A stretch of DNA of 64,000 bases from Elusimicrobium sp. An273. GTDB lineage: Bacteria > Elusimicrobiota > Elusimicrobia > Elusimicrobiales > Elusimicrobiaceae. The DNA lies in contig NZ_NFJD01000002.1 of the NCBI RefSeq assembly GCF_002159705.1, positions 62,001-126,000 on the forward strand. Reading direction: 5' to 3'. How positions within the stretch are numbered: the stretch's first letter is position 1; each line of letters begins with the position of its first letter. Shown one piece after another: positions 35,056-43,274 of this stretch. Below the pieces are notes generated by a model. That model had not been told where the DNA came from, did not search any database, and saw nothing but the letters and a program-made list of their open reading frames with translations. The translations under genes and the position numbers were made by a program.

Positions 35056-35610
35056 ATGGCTAAAAAAGTATTGGTTTTAACCGGCAGTCCGCGCCAGCTG
35101 GGCAACAGCGCCCTCTTGGCCGATGCTTTTATACAGGGCGTGAAAGCCGCCGGGCATACGGCCCAAGTGTTTGAAACCGCTTTTCATCCGGTTTTGCCCT
35201 GCAAAGCCTGCGACAAATGCTGGACGACCGGCAAACCGTGCGTTTTTAAGGACGATTTTGAAAAACTGGCCCCGATGCTGGAAGAAGCCGACGTGCTGGT
35301 GTTGTGCACGCCGCTGTATTGGTTTAATATGACGGCCCAGCTTAAAGCCGCGGTGGACAAGCTCTACGCCTATATGAAGCCCAACGCGCCGCGGAAACTG
35401 AAAATTAAAGAATGCGTGCTGCTTTCCGCCGCCGAAGGCAATGAACAGGACGGCGATTATGAAGGCTTGAAAGCCACCTACAAGGCCATTGCCGATTATT
35501 TAAAATGGACAGACCGCGGCATGATTTTGGCCGGCGGCACCTGGGACGCGGGCGACGTGATTAAAACCGGCAAGCTAAAAGAAGCCCTGGAGCTGGGCCG
35601 CACCCTTTAA
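35056..35610 (+). CDS. NAD(P)H-dependent FMN reductase / iron-sulfur flavoprotein-like
   Basis: 184 residues with a flavodoxin-like fold: GSPRQLGNSALLADAF binds the FMN phosphate, and TPLYWFNMTAQLKAAVDKLY is the family signature. CKACDKCWTTGKPC has four Cys (C-x2-C-x2-C-x6-C) of the kind that holds an Fe-S cluster in archaeal-type Isf proteins. Likely a redox enzyme of anaerobic metabolism or oxygen defence. It interrupts the otherwise conserved jag-mnmE junction, on the opposite strand. Confidence 0.85.
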   Translation: MAKKVLVLTGSPRQLGNSALLADAFIQGVKAAGHTAQVFETAFHPVLPCKACDKCWTTGKPCVFKDDFEKLAPMLEEADVLVLCTPLYWFNMTAQLKAAVDKLYAYMKPNAPRKLKIKECVLLSAAEGNEQDGDYEGLKATYKAIADYLKWTDRGMILAGGTWDAGDVIKTGKLKEALELGRTL

Positions 35611-35634
35611 ACGCAAGTTGGCTTTTTATGACAT

Positions 35635-35665
35635 AAAAAACCCCGGCTTTTTAGGCCGGGGTTTT
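35635..35665. terminator. Bidirectional terminator
   Basis: AAAAAACCCCGGC/GCCGGGGTTTTT between the convergent flavoprotein and jag genes. Confidence 0.9.
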
Positions 35666-35678
35666 TGGTTGGTGCAAA

Positions 35679-36956
35679 TTATTTGTTTTCCGTTTTGGGC
35701 TGTTCGGCCGGCGCGTCAAAGAGCGGGCCGCAGCTGCAAGCCGGTTTTTCTTCGGCCTTCGGGGCCGGTTCGGCGGCAGGCTGCTGCACCGGGGTAACAG
35801 TCAGCGTTTCCTGCACGGTAATGGTTTCGTGCACCGTTACGGTTTCCTGCACCGGGGTTTGCGCCGCTTGCACAGGGGCCGGTTGGGCCGCTTCCTGGGC
35901 GGGCGTTTCCGCCTCGCCTGCACAGCAGGAGCAGGATTCGTGGTATTCGTTTAATTCTTTTTCTTTTTCCGCTTCGGCTACGGCTTCTTGGGCGGGCGTT
36001 TGTTCGGGAATGTCTTCCCCGATGACGCCGGGCACAAAATCCGCCGGGGCAGTGTGGGCGTGCGCCAGCTCAAGGGCTTTTTCGGTGGGGCGCAGGGTTA
36101 CTTTGCGCCATTTGCCTTCCCCTTCCGAGGCGGTGGTAACAAATTCGTTGCCTTCCACGGCGCGGTGGATGTAGCGGCGCAGCTGGGCACTCATCGGGCG
36201 GAAGCGGAAGACGCTGTTGCCGCGTTTAATCATATCAATGCCTTTGGCAATTTCGGCGTCAATTTTGTCTTCGGCTTTTCTCCAGTAGTTCTGCGTGTCG
36301 GTAATGACGGAGATCGGCTTGTCAAAATGGCGGCTTAAGGCCAACGTGCACAAGTATTGAATGGCTTCCAGCGTTTTGCCTTCTTTTCCAATTACAATAG
36401 CCGGGTGGTCGCAGTCAAACGTAAGTAAAATGCGCTGTTGTTTTTCGTCCCACCAGACGTTCAAATTTTCCACTTTCACGCCCATATGCGTAAGCACTTT
36501 TTCCAAGTATTCTTTGGCTTCCTGCATGGGAGCTTTTAAATTTTCCGGAATGACGGCATTTTGAATGGCCTCGCTCGGCAGCAATTGCGGCTCGTTGGCT
36601 TTGGGCTGTTTTTCGCGGGCTTCACGCGGCTGCGTGTTGGTATATTCGCTCTTGCGGGAGTTTCTGCGTCCGCCGCGGGATTCGGAGCGGTCTTTGCGGC
36701 CGCGGCCGCCGCGGGAAGACTTGGAGGAACGTTTTTTCGGCACGTCCATATAGATTTGGGAATCCAAATCCGCCGTGCTCCAGCGTTTTTGGCGCAGTTC
36801 CACCACCGCCGGGCGGGCCCCAATGCCCAAAAAGCCTTTTTTGGGGTTTTCCAATACGGTTACTTCCACTTGGTCTCTTCTTAATCCTAATTCTTTTAGC
36901 CCTTTTGCAATGGCTTCGGATACTTCTCTTGCTTGTACTTTAATTTTGCTTGGCAT
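35679..36956 (-). CDS. jag: Jag/KhpB RNA-binding protein with unusual C-terminal tail
   Basis: 425 residues, twice the usual length. Jag-N domain (1-52, NPKKGFLGIGARPA), an Arg/Ser/Gly-rich basic linker (75-105), KH domain (155-225, IGKEGKTLEAIQYL) and R3H domain (230-290, PMSAQLRRYIHRAVEG). A further 130 residues follow that normal Jag proteins lack: acidic, Ala/Pro/Glu-rich, with CSCC (342-345), a Thr/Val/Glu repeat (372-388) and CSCG (407-410). KhpB binds small RNAs and mRNAs. It follows yidC by 14 nt. Confidence 0.9.
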   Translation of the reverse strand: MPSKIKVQAREVSEAIAKGLKELGLRRDQVEVTVLENPKKGFLGIGARPAVVELRQKRWSTADLDSQIYMDVPKKRSSKSSRGGRGRKDRSESRGGRRNSRKSEYTNTQPREAREKQPKANEPQLLPSEAIQNAVIPENLKAPMQEAKEYLEKVLTHMGVKVENLNVWWDEKQQRILLTFDCDHPAIVIGKEGKTLEAIQYLCTLALSRHFDKPISVITDTQNYWRKAEDKIDAEIAKGIDMIKRGNSVFRFRPMSAQLRRYIHRAVEGNEFVTTASEGEGKWRKVTLRPTEKALELAHAHTAPADFVPGVIGEDIPEQTPAQEAVAEAEKEKELNEYHESCSCCAGEAETPAQEAAQPAPVQAAQTPVQETVTVHETITVQETLTVTPVQQPAAEPAPKAEEKPACSCGPLFDAPAEQPKTENK

Positions 36957-36970
36957 AACAAATTGGCTCC

Positions 36971-38575
36971 TTAATTCGCTTTCGCGATTTTTTTATTAAC
37001 AAAGGTTTGAATTCCGAACGTGAGCAGGCTGTTGGTCAGCCAGTACAGCACCAACCCCGAAGGGAAATTCATAAACAACAAGGTAAAAATAAGCGGCATA
37101 TATTTAAACATGGCAGCCTGCGCCGGATCCGTCCCGGCGGGGATGTTGCCTTTTTGCTGGAAATACATCACCGCACCCATTAAAATGGGCAGTAAATAGT
37201 ACGGATCTTTAGACGACAAATCCGTAATCCAGAACACAAACTTCGCCCCGTGCAAAGACCACGACGTCCGCAGGGCGTTGTACAACGCCAGGAAAATAGG
37301 CAGCTGAATGAGCATCGGCAGGCAGCCCGCCAGCGGGTTGACTTTGTATTTGCGGTACAAGGCCAGCGTTTCGCGGTTGAGGGATTCCGGATTGCCTTTG
37401 TATTTATCCTGGATGCGTTTCATTTCGGGTTGGATTTTGCGCATTTGAGCGGCCGATTTAAGCTGCATCAGCGTAAATTTAAACAAGATTGCCTGCAGCA
37501 AAACGGTAATCATAATAATGGCTACGCCGTAGTTGCCCGTCCAGCCGTAGAACATTTCCAAGATGTTGCGGGCAATTTTACCCAGCGCACCAAAGAAACC
37601 GAACGCGATGGAACGGTCTAAATGATACGGCAGGGTTAAGAACTGCTTATAATCTTTCGGCCCGAAATAAAAATCCGATTTATACGTTTCTTTGGATTTG
37701 GCTTCCACCGTTACGCCCGGCACGCCGACGGAAAACTGCGGCCCTTCCAACGTACCTTCGCCGGCAAGGCCCCACAACCGTTTTTGCGTACCGATTTTTT
37801 CTTTAGAAGCGGCCAAATCGCCCGGCTTCCAGCCTTGCGGAATCAGCACCGCCAGGAAGTAGCGGTTTTCAATGCCGGCCCACAACCAGGGCAGTTCGGG
37901 CTGTTTGTCGCCTTTGGCAAAGACTTCCAAGGTCGGTTTTTTCTTATTTTTCTCCTGCACCAAATACACCGCTTTCGACTCGCGCTCGTTGTCGTTCATT
38001 TCGCTTTTGACGGTGGCGAGCCCCGGGCCGAAATTCCAATTCCACGGCGATACGGCCAGCGCCTGAGCGGTGTTGTTTTCAAACGTAACGGACACATTGT
38101 TAATGCCGTTATCGTTAAAACGGTACTCTTTATATACGCTGAACCCGGGGACGATATCCCCCACAAACGTAATGGAATTTTTGGTGCGGGCAAATTCCGC
38201 AAAGTCTACCTGCGGCAAGGTGGCAAAGTACCCCTCTCCTTTGTAAGGGGTTAAATCCACATCTTCAATGGTATCTTTAAACAGGTAGGTTTTGATACCC
38301 GCCCCTTTGGAAGAAAAAGTAACATCGGCCTGAGGAAGGCTGAGGGTAAAGAATTCTTCGGGTTTGGGAGCGGAAGCGGTTTCTTTGCTGACGGGAGAGG
38401 CACTGGCCAAGACGGCTTGTGCGGCCGTTTGGCGCTGGGATTCTTGTTCGGCTTTTTTCAGCTGGGCCTCGGCGGCTTGCTGCGCCGCGCGGGCTCGCGG
38501 AATGGTTACAAACTGGTTGTAACCCGTAATTATCAGCAAGAACAACATTGCCGTAATTAGAAACTGTCTGTTCAT
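36971..38575 (-). CDS. yidC: Membrane protein insertase YidC
   Basis: 534 residues, Gram-negative type. One N-terminal helix, a large periplasmic domain (about 75-330), then the conserved five-helix insertase core (YGWTGNYGVAIIMITVL, MRKIQPEMKRIQDKYKGN with the functional Arg region, NPLAGCLPMLIQLPIF, MKYMPLIFTLLFMNFPSGL). Its AGAGGAG ribosome-binding site is in the 3' arm of a strong hairpin (38582-38629). Confidence 0.97.
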   Translation of the reverse strand: MNRQFLITAMLFLLIITGYNQFVTIPRARAAQQAAEAQLKKAEQESQRQTAAQAVLASASPVSKETASAPKPEEFFTLSLPQADVTFSSKGAGIKTYLFKDTIEDVDLTPYKGEGYFATLPQVDFAEFARTKNSITFVGDIVPGFSVYKEYRFNDNGINNVSVTFENNTAQALAVSPWNWNFGPGLATVKSEMNDNERESKAVYLVQEKNKKKPTLEVFAKGDKQPELPWLWAGIENRYFLAVLIPQGWKPGDLAASKEKIGTQKRLWGLAGEGTLEGPQFSVGVPGVTVEAKSKETYKSDFYFGPKDYKQFLTLPYHLDRSIAFGFFGALGKIARNILEMFYGWTGNYGVAIIMITVLLQAILFKFTLMQLKSAAQMRKIQPEMKRIQDKYKGNPESLNRETLALYRKYKVNPLAGCLPMLIQLPIFLALYNALRTSWSLHGAKFVFWITDLSSKDPYYLLPILMGAVMYFQQKGNIPAGTDPAQAAMFKYMPLIFTLLFMNFPSGLVLYWLTNSLLTFGIQTFVNKKIAKAN

Positions 38576-38581
38576 AAAACT

Positions 38582-38629
38582 CCTCTTATTTCAGCGCCGC
38601 ATGCGTCCGGCGATGCAGCGTCTAAGAGG
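38582..38629 (-). promoter_or_regulatory. Hairpin sequestering the yidC ribosome-binding site
   Basis: On the transcript CCTCTTA (38629-38623) pairs perfectly with TAAGAGG (38588-38582), and inside it CGCTGCAT pairs with ATGCGGCG. The 3' arm is the Shine-Dalgarno of yidC, so initiation would need this stem opened. Confidence 0.5.
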
Positions 38630-38658
38630 AAACTTCCCGCTAGACAGAAAAAACAGTA

Positions 38659-38895
38659 CTAGGGCACCGGGTCATATCCGCCCGGATGCAAAGGGTGGCA
38701 TTTTAACACCCGCACCAGCGCGAGCCATCCCCCTTTAAACGCGCCGTGTTTGGTGATCGCTTGCTTTGCGTATTGGCTGCATGTCGGCTCAAAGCGGCAC
38801 ACGCCCCTGGGCCCCAAAAAAGGGCGAACCAGCAACATAAAGATGTTGAGAAGCAAAAGCAACAAATCCTTTAATAAAAGCGAAAGTCTGTTCAT
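38659..38895 (-). CDS. yidD: Membrane protein insertion efficiency factor YidD
   Basis: 78 residues. Family core [17 protein letters not shown] and [17 protein letters not shown] with its three conserved Cys, preceded by a hydrophobic or amphipathic helix. Aids YidC-dependent insertion. Between rnpA (21 nt) and yidC (83 nt) in the standard order. Confidence 0.95.
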   Translation of the reverse strand: MNRLSLLLKDLLLLLLNIFMLLVRPFLGPRGVCRFEPTCSQYAKQAITKHGAFKGGWLALVRVLKCHPLHPGGYDPVP

Positions 38896-38916
38896 ATTCC
38901 CTTCAATAATATGCGG

Positions 38917-39294
38917 TTAAGACTTATTTTCTGAAGAGTGTTTTAATAAAGCGGCTTTGCCGCACAGTGTCTTGAGCGCTTCCTGCGCTGCGTGCACATG
39001 GGTTATTTTTTCGCTTTCCCGGGGGCTGAAAACAAGGTCAGTCCCTTCTTTTATATTTTTTCTGTTCAGTCTGAAAGCTTCTCTTAAAAGTCTTTTGGCG
39101 CGGTTGCGTACAACCGCCGGGCCCAGTTTTCTGGACACCACTACCGCAAAACGGGCCGGCCGGGTATTCTCCGGGCCGGACCGCCACCACAGTATAACGC
39201 CGTTATACTGCAGTTTGGCACCGCCATGGATGACCTGCTGAAAATCTTTCTTGAGGTGCAGGCGGCTACTTCGCGGCAGACCGTAAGACGGCAT
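38917..39294 (-). CDS. rnpA: Ribonuclease P protein component
   Basis: 125 residues. LHLKKDFQQVIHGGAK at the N-terminus and the RNR motif (VVRNRAKRLLREAFR), which contacts the RNA subunit in 5' processing of tRNA precursors. Starts 4 nt after the rpmH stop. The RNA subunit gene rnpB is not recognised in this window. Confidence 0.96.
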   Translation of the reverse strand: MPSYGLPRSSRLHLKKDFQQVIHGGAKLQYNGVILWWRSGPENTRPARFAVVVSRKLGPAVVRNRAKRLLREAFRLNRKNIKEGTDLVFSPRESEKITHVHAAQEALKTLCGKAALLKHSSENKS

Positions 39295-39298
39295 ATCA

Positions 39299-39436
39299 TT
39301 AAGCTCTGATCAATTCGTGGCGGCCTTTGGCTCTTCTGGCGCTGAGTACTTTTCTCCCGCCGGCGGTAGCCATTCTGGCTCTGAATCCGATATGTTTGGC
39401 ACGTCTTCTTTTGTTAGGTCTGTAGGTCGGTAACAT
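39299..39436 (-). CDS. rpmH: 50S ribosomal protein L34
   Basis: 45 residues, start [20 protein letters not shown], with the typical [22 protein letters not shown] end; nearly every third residue is basic. It directly precedes rnpA, the universal order. The ATG is preceded by AAGAGAA. Confidence 0.97.
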   Translation of the reverse strand: MLPTYRPNKRRRAKHIGFRARMATAGGRKVLSARRAKGRHELIRA

Positions 39437-39532
39437 GTTTCTCTTATACGTTAATTCTGGCCCGGAAACCGGACTGGAAAGAACGTATCTCCTGTATTAA
39501 TTTAAAATGGTTTCTGTGTGAAACGTACTGAT

Positions 39533-39562
39533 ATTATATCTTTTCTGCGGGGCATTTGCCAA
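39533..39562 (-). promoter_or_regulatory. Promoter of the rpmH-rnpA-yidD-yidC-jag operon
   Basis: TTGGCA, 18-nt spacer, TATAAT, with a leader of about 90 nt. No DnaA-box cluster is visible near it. Confidence 0.65.
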
Positions 39563-39592
39563 GCATTTTGCGCGAAAGCATTTCAAGCAAAT

Positions 39593-39616
39593 CCCGCCTT
39601 CCGAAAAGAAGGCGGG
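39593..39616 (-). terminator. Weak terminator after the 39633 gene
   Basis: CCCGCCTTC/GAAGGCGGG hairpin with a poor ATTTG tail. Confidence 0.5.
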
Positions 39617-39632
39617 AGAGGAAAAAAACGGT

Positions 39633-40940
39633 TTATTTGACGGGCGTGGCAAAAACGGGCTTGTCTAATAAGCTGCGGTCAATAATCTGCCCGCTGTTGC
39701 TGGACGGGAAGTAAATAATCACTTTCTTTTGAGGATTCAACAATTCCTCGGCTCTGCCCGCCGGATGATACACAATCCCGGCCGGAATTTCATATACGAT
39801 AAAATCCCCCATCAACAGGCTGGTATAGGGTTTTCCTTGCCCCTTAAAAGCCTGGTGCAAATCGCGGGCCAAATCGGCTTGGCCGTCATAAAACCGCTTG
39901 GGGGCGGGTTCCATGGAGAGCTCGCCCGAAAGAGAGATTGAAATAGGAGTCGCGCGTTTGGGCGTAAGCGAAGCAATTTTGTCTTGCAAGACGGGCGGCA
40001 CCCAGTCGGCCGGGTGCACGTCAAACGAACCGTCCGCGTAGCGCACCGCCATGCTGTCATAGCGCAGCAGGCCAATGCCTTCTACCCTCGCCGGGCTCGA
40101 GAGCACAATTACCTGCACCGGCTGCCCGTTTATCGGATGTGCCGGCAAATCATATACGCGGCCGAACCCCAAAGACGGGTCAAACAGCGAAGCCAAAGAC
40201 TTTAACTCCTGGATTTTATAAGAGGCACCGGCCCGTTCAAACGAAATATCAAAAAACGGAGAAGGATTATTTTGCGCGTAGGCCTTTTCATACGTTTCCG
40301 CAAAGTTTTTGGGGGCCTGCTCAGGCGTTAAGAATTCCGCTTTTCCATCTTCGTGGAGAATTAAATAGCTGCCCGCCGGGCACGCTTGTTCTACATCGGA
40401 AAAATAGCGCAGGCGGTCGTTTTTGACCACAATAATTTGTTTGCCCGTTTTTTGGCTGACCAAACGCACCGGTTTGGGCGTCGTTTTCATCAAATAGCGA
40501 ATGGTAGCCTTTAACTGATGGGTCTTTTTAAAATGTTTGGCTTCCAAACGCACGAGGCGCGCCGTTTCGCCGGAAGGAAGCTGATGAACTTCTTGCAAAG
40601 AGGCGGGCGGAGGCAGCTGGCGGGCCACTTGCTGCGCTACCCGTTGCGAAAGGGCCTTGTCCAGCGGGGCGCTTTCGGTTTCAAATGGAATTTCCAGCTG
40701 GACGGGATCCCCCGGAAAGCGAATGGTAAGCTGGCGGCCCGCCGCTTGAGCCGCGGCGGAGGATACCGCCGGCAGGCGGCCGAGATTTTGGGAAGCGCCT
40801 TTAAGCAAAGTTTTCTCGGAAGACTGGGTGGCCGCTTTGACGACCGTAGTCAGTTTTTTCCCCCCTTGTGCATAGGCGGAACAAACACAGCCGGCACTGC
40901 ATAACAAAGTTAACAAAATGCGCATTTTGCGGTAAAACAT
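39633..40940 (-). CDS. Secreted protein of unknown function, 435 aa
   Basis: Not recognised. ATG at 40940 is preceded by AGGAG. A Sec signal peptide ends at AYA (about 24). An Ala/Gln/Ser-rich stretch (30-70) leads to a mixed alpha/beta region with many short hydrophobic strands and several Pro-rich turns; no membrane helix, no catalytic motif, one Cys after the signal (about 190). Probably periplasmic or surface-exposed. Monocistronic. Confidence 0.75.
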   Translation of the reverse strand: MFYRKMRILLTLLCSAGCVCSAYAQGGKKLTTVVKAATQSSEKTLLKGASQNLGRLPAVSSAAAQAAGRQLTIRFPGDPVQLEIPFETESAPLDKALSQRVAQQVARQLPPPASLQEVHQLPSGETARLVRLEAKHFKKTHQLKATIRYLMKTTPKPVRLVSQKTGKQIIVVKNDRLRYFSDVEQACPAGSYLILHEDGKAEFLTPEQAPKNFAETYEKAYAQNNPSPFFDISFERAGASYKIQELKSLASLFDPSLGFGRVYDLPAHPINGQPVQVIVLSSPARVEGIGLLRYDSMAVRYADGSFDVHPADWVPPVLQDKIASLTPKRATPISISLSGELSMEPAPKRFYDGQADLARDLHQAFKGQGKPYTSLLMGDFIVYEIPAGIVYHPAGRAEELLNPQKKVIIYFPSSNSGQIIDRSLLDKPVFATPVK

Positions 40941-41077
40941 ATCTGTCGTTCTCCTGTTTCTAATTTCTAAACCTCTTTTATTATTATTTCAAATTCGCAG
41001 GGTGCAAACAAGGAGCAAAAGACCCATTTGGGCGTGGGTCTTGCGGGTAGGTCTTTCTCGGATATTTCAAAATTTGC

Positions 41078-41083
41078 TATTCT
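41078..41083 (+). promoter_or_regulatory. recO -10 element, leaderless arrangement
   Basis: TTGCTATTCT, an extended -10, 7 nt before the ATG at 41091. Confidence 0.45.
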
Positions 41084-41090
41084 TTTACTA

Positions 41091-41801
41091 ATGATATTTA
41101 CCGACTCGGGAATTATTCTTTTGCGGCAGGATTTCCGTGAAGCCGACCGGATGGTTTCGCTCTATACGCGCGAACACGGGCGGATTCACGTGCGCCTGCC
41201 CGGGGTGGCGCGCGCGGCGGGCAAATTAAAAGCCTTAAGCGAGCCCTTTGTCTATGCCGATTACCGTATTTATGTGCGCCGCGGCGGCGTGGTGGGAACG
41301 GTTACCGGCGGCAAACTGCACCAGGTATTTCCGACCATCCGCAAAGATTTAAAAAGAACGGCGCTTGCGTTTCATTTTTGCGAGCTGTTCCAGCGGCTGA
41401 CCCCGCTCCACCAACCCAGCGAAGAAAAATTTGAACTGCTTTTGGCCTCGCTTACGGAACTGGAATACGGCGAGCCCAACCCCGCCTTTGCCGCCGCATT
41501 TACCCTGCGGCTGATGATGCTGGCCGGGTTTGGCTTAGACCACCCGGTGCTTCAAATTTCCCCGGAATTTTGGCGGCGCATGCACGAGGATAAACTTTCC
41601 TCTTTGGTGTTTACCGACGCGGAAGATTTGCTTTCTTTAGCCAAATGCAACAGCGTATGCCGCCGCTTTTTAAACCGCTATTTGTCTTACCCCCTTCACA
41701 CGCTCAAGAGCTTTGGCCTGGAAGATACGGAAGACCTACATCAAGAGCATGAAATGCCCCTGCCGGACTGGGCCCCGCTGGAAACGGCTTCCGCCCATTA
41801 A
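41091..41801 (+). CDS. recO: DNA repair protein RecO
   Basis: 236 residues. OB fold at the N-terminus (TDSGIILLRQDFREADRMVS, YTREHGRIHVRLPG), then the helical domain. It mediates RecA loading onto SSB-coated single strands with RecR. The four-Cys zinc motif found in many RecO proteins is absent; only scattered Cys remain. ATG 41091 chosen because RecO alignments begin here; the frame opens at 41028 but that part would include the promoter. Confidence 0.88.
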   Translation: MIFTDSGIILLRQDFREADRMVSLYTREHGRIHVRLPGVARAAGKLKALSEPFVYADYRIYVRRGGVVGTVTGGKLHQVFPTIRKDLKRTALAFHFCELFQRLTPLHQPSEEKFELLLASLTELEYGEPNPAFAAAFTLRLMMLAGFGLDHPVLQISPEFWRRMHEDKLSSLVFTDAEDLLSLAKCNSVCRRFLNRYLSYPLHTLKSFGLEDTEDLHQEHEMPLPDWAPLETASAH

Positions 41802-41871
41802 GGTTGGCATTTTTTTCGGGCCCGTTTCGCTTTTAAAATAATAAGAGATAAATACAGGAGGATGTTGATTC

Positions 41872-42492
41872 GTGAATAAATGGATGAAAACCGTACTCGT
41901 TTTAGCCGCCTTGGCTATGCCAATATACCCTGCCCAAGCCGGCGGATTTTTTGGGAAAAAGCCCCAAGTTCTTTCGTGGCAGGAAGCCCTGACCAACGCC
42001 AACCGAAAAGTGGACAATGAAGGAGCCGCCTCCGTTTTGGGCGTGCGGGTGGGCGAGCACGTGCGCCGCATCGGGCTGCACGCCACGCTGCACAAGCATA
42101 TGCAGGATTTCTTTCAATCTTTGCGCCGCACCGGAAGCACTGAAGCGGCGGCGCGCAAATGCCAAGCCAATTATGAGCTTATCAAACAAACCGCTTTACG
42201 CAACCCGTTGTTTGCCCATTACGAGCTGACGGCGCTTGTCCCGGGCGACTTTTGCACGCTTTCCGCCCAAGAATTAACCCGTATTCGGCGGTTTTTCCAA
42301 GGCGTCCAACCGCTTGAGCAGGCCCTGGCCTACCAAAAAGTGTTTCTGCTTACCTTAAAAGAAGGAACCGCGCGGATGTGGTTTGTGGTGAACCCGCAGG
42401 ATAAAACCCTCACGTTTAACTACAACGACCCGCGGGATTTGGAGACCCTGGACGAACTGAAAACGGATTGGAAACCCCTCTTGGTTAAATAA
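41872..42492 (+). CDS. Secreted protein of unknown function, 206 aa
   Basis: GTG at 41872 is preceded by AGGAGG at 10 nt; the ATG at 41884 is too far from that site. A signal peptide ends at AQA (about 23). The mature part is basic and helical in its first half, with two Cys that could pair, and ends in a small beta-rich region (RMWFVVNPQDKTLTFNYND). No family recognised. Confidence 0.75.
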   Translation: MNKWMKTVLVLAALAMPIYPAQAGGFFGKKPQVLSWQEALTNANRKVDNEGAASVLGVRVGEHVRRIGLHATLHKHMQDFFQSLRRTGSTEAAARKCQANYELIKQTALRNPLFAHYELTALVPGDFCTLSAQELTRIRRFFQGVQPLEQALAYQKVFLLTLKEGTARMWFVVNPQDKTLTFNYNDPRDLETLDELKTDWKPLLVK

Positions 42493-42493
42493 C

Positions 42494-42522
42494 AAAAGCC
42501 CCGGCCAAAACCGGGGCTTTTT
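42494..42522. terminator. Bidirectional terminator
   Basis: AAAAGCCCCGG/CCGGGGCTTTTT between the convergent 41872 and HAD genes. Confidence 0.9.
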
Positions 42523-42538
42523 ATCGCGTGTAAACGGG

Positions 42539-43198
42539 TTAGGCCAGCAACTCGTCCATATCCGGGTAAATGTCTTCCAGCGAATGATAGATTTTAAAGG
42601 CGTTTTCCCGCACGAATTGGGTGGGTTTTTTGATTTGCGGCACCACGCAGGTGCGCATGCGGGCGGAAATGGCCGCCGTAGCCCCGGCGACGGAATCTTC
42701 AAACACCAAACATTCCGACACGTCCACCCCCAACTTTTGGGCGGTTTTCAAATACACTTCCGGATCGGGTTTGGGGCGGAATACATCGTCGGACGTGGTA
42801 ACCGAGGAAAAATACTTTTTAATTCCTTTCTTTTCCAGCAAAAACATCACCCAGCGCGTAATGTTGGAGGAGGCCAGCGCCACCTTCAGCCCCCGGTTAT
42901 AAAAAAACTCCACCGCTTGTTTGGCGCCGGGGCGAAAGCGGATTTCTCCGTCGTTGGCCAGGTATTCTTCAAAAATTTCCCCCGTCCGCACGTGCAGTTT
43001 CTGCATATCGGTCTGCGGGCCAAAATGCTGCAAAATAAAGCGGGCCGCCTCCTCCCGGCTGATGCCTACGCACGATTCAAACAGTTCATACGTAAAATTT
43101 AATCCGTCTTCGGCGGCGGCTTTCTTGTAGCATTCAAAATAAATCGGTTCGGTGTCGAACAACAAGCCGTCCATATCAAAAATAACCGTCGTAATCAT
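42539..43198 (-). CDS. HAD-superfamily phosphatase/phosphomutase (PgmB-like)
   Basis: 219 residues. Motif I DMDGLLFDTEP with the nucleophile Asp, a helical cap (about 15-85), motif II in VALASSNITRW, motif III Lys in KPDPEVYLK and motif IV FEDSVAGATAA. This is the beta-phosphoglucomutase-like subgroup acting on small sugar phosphates; the exact substrate cannot be told. Divergent from glyQ, leaderless-type promoter. Confidence 0.88.
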   Translation of the reverse strand: MITTVIFDMDGLLFDTEPIYFECYKKAAAEDGLNFTYELFESCVGISREEAARFILQHFGPQTDMQKLHVRTGEIFEEYLANDGEIRFRPGAKQAVEFFYNRGLKVALASSNITRWVMFLLEKKGIKKYFSSVTTSDDVFRPKPDPEVYLKTAQKLGVDVSECLVFEDSVAGATAAISARMRTCVVPQIKKPTQFVRENAFKIYHSLEDIYPDMDELLA

Positions 43199-43206
43199 AT
43201 AGGGGT

Positions 43207-43264
43207 ATTATAGCAGTTTTTGCGCGGGCAAACTTCTGCGCCGAAGGTTTGTATTTTATATAAT
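43207..43264. promoter_or_regulatory. Divergent promoters of the HAD gene and glyQ
   Basis: Minus strand: TGCTATAAT (hexamer 43212-43207), 8 nt before the HAD ATG. Plus strand: TATAAT at 43259-43264, 10 nt before the preferred glyQ ATG. Neither gene has a Shine-Dalgarno. Confidence 0.5.
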
Positions 43265-43274
43265 GTATGTAATT

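Noticed and set aside
39437-39640. Replication origin beside rpmH-rnpA
   Set aside because: dnaA is not adjacent and I see no cluster of TTATCCACA-like boxes in the 196-bp gap, only a promoter and a weak terminator.
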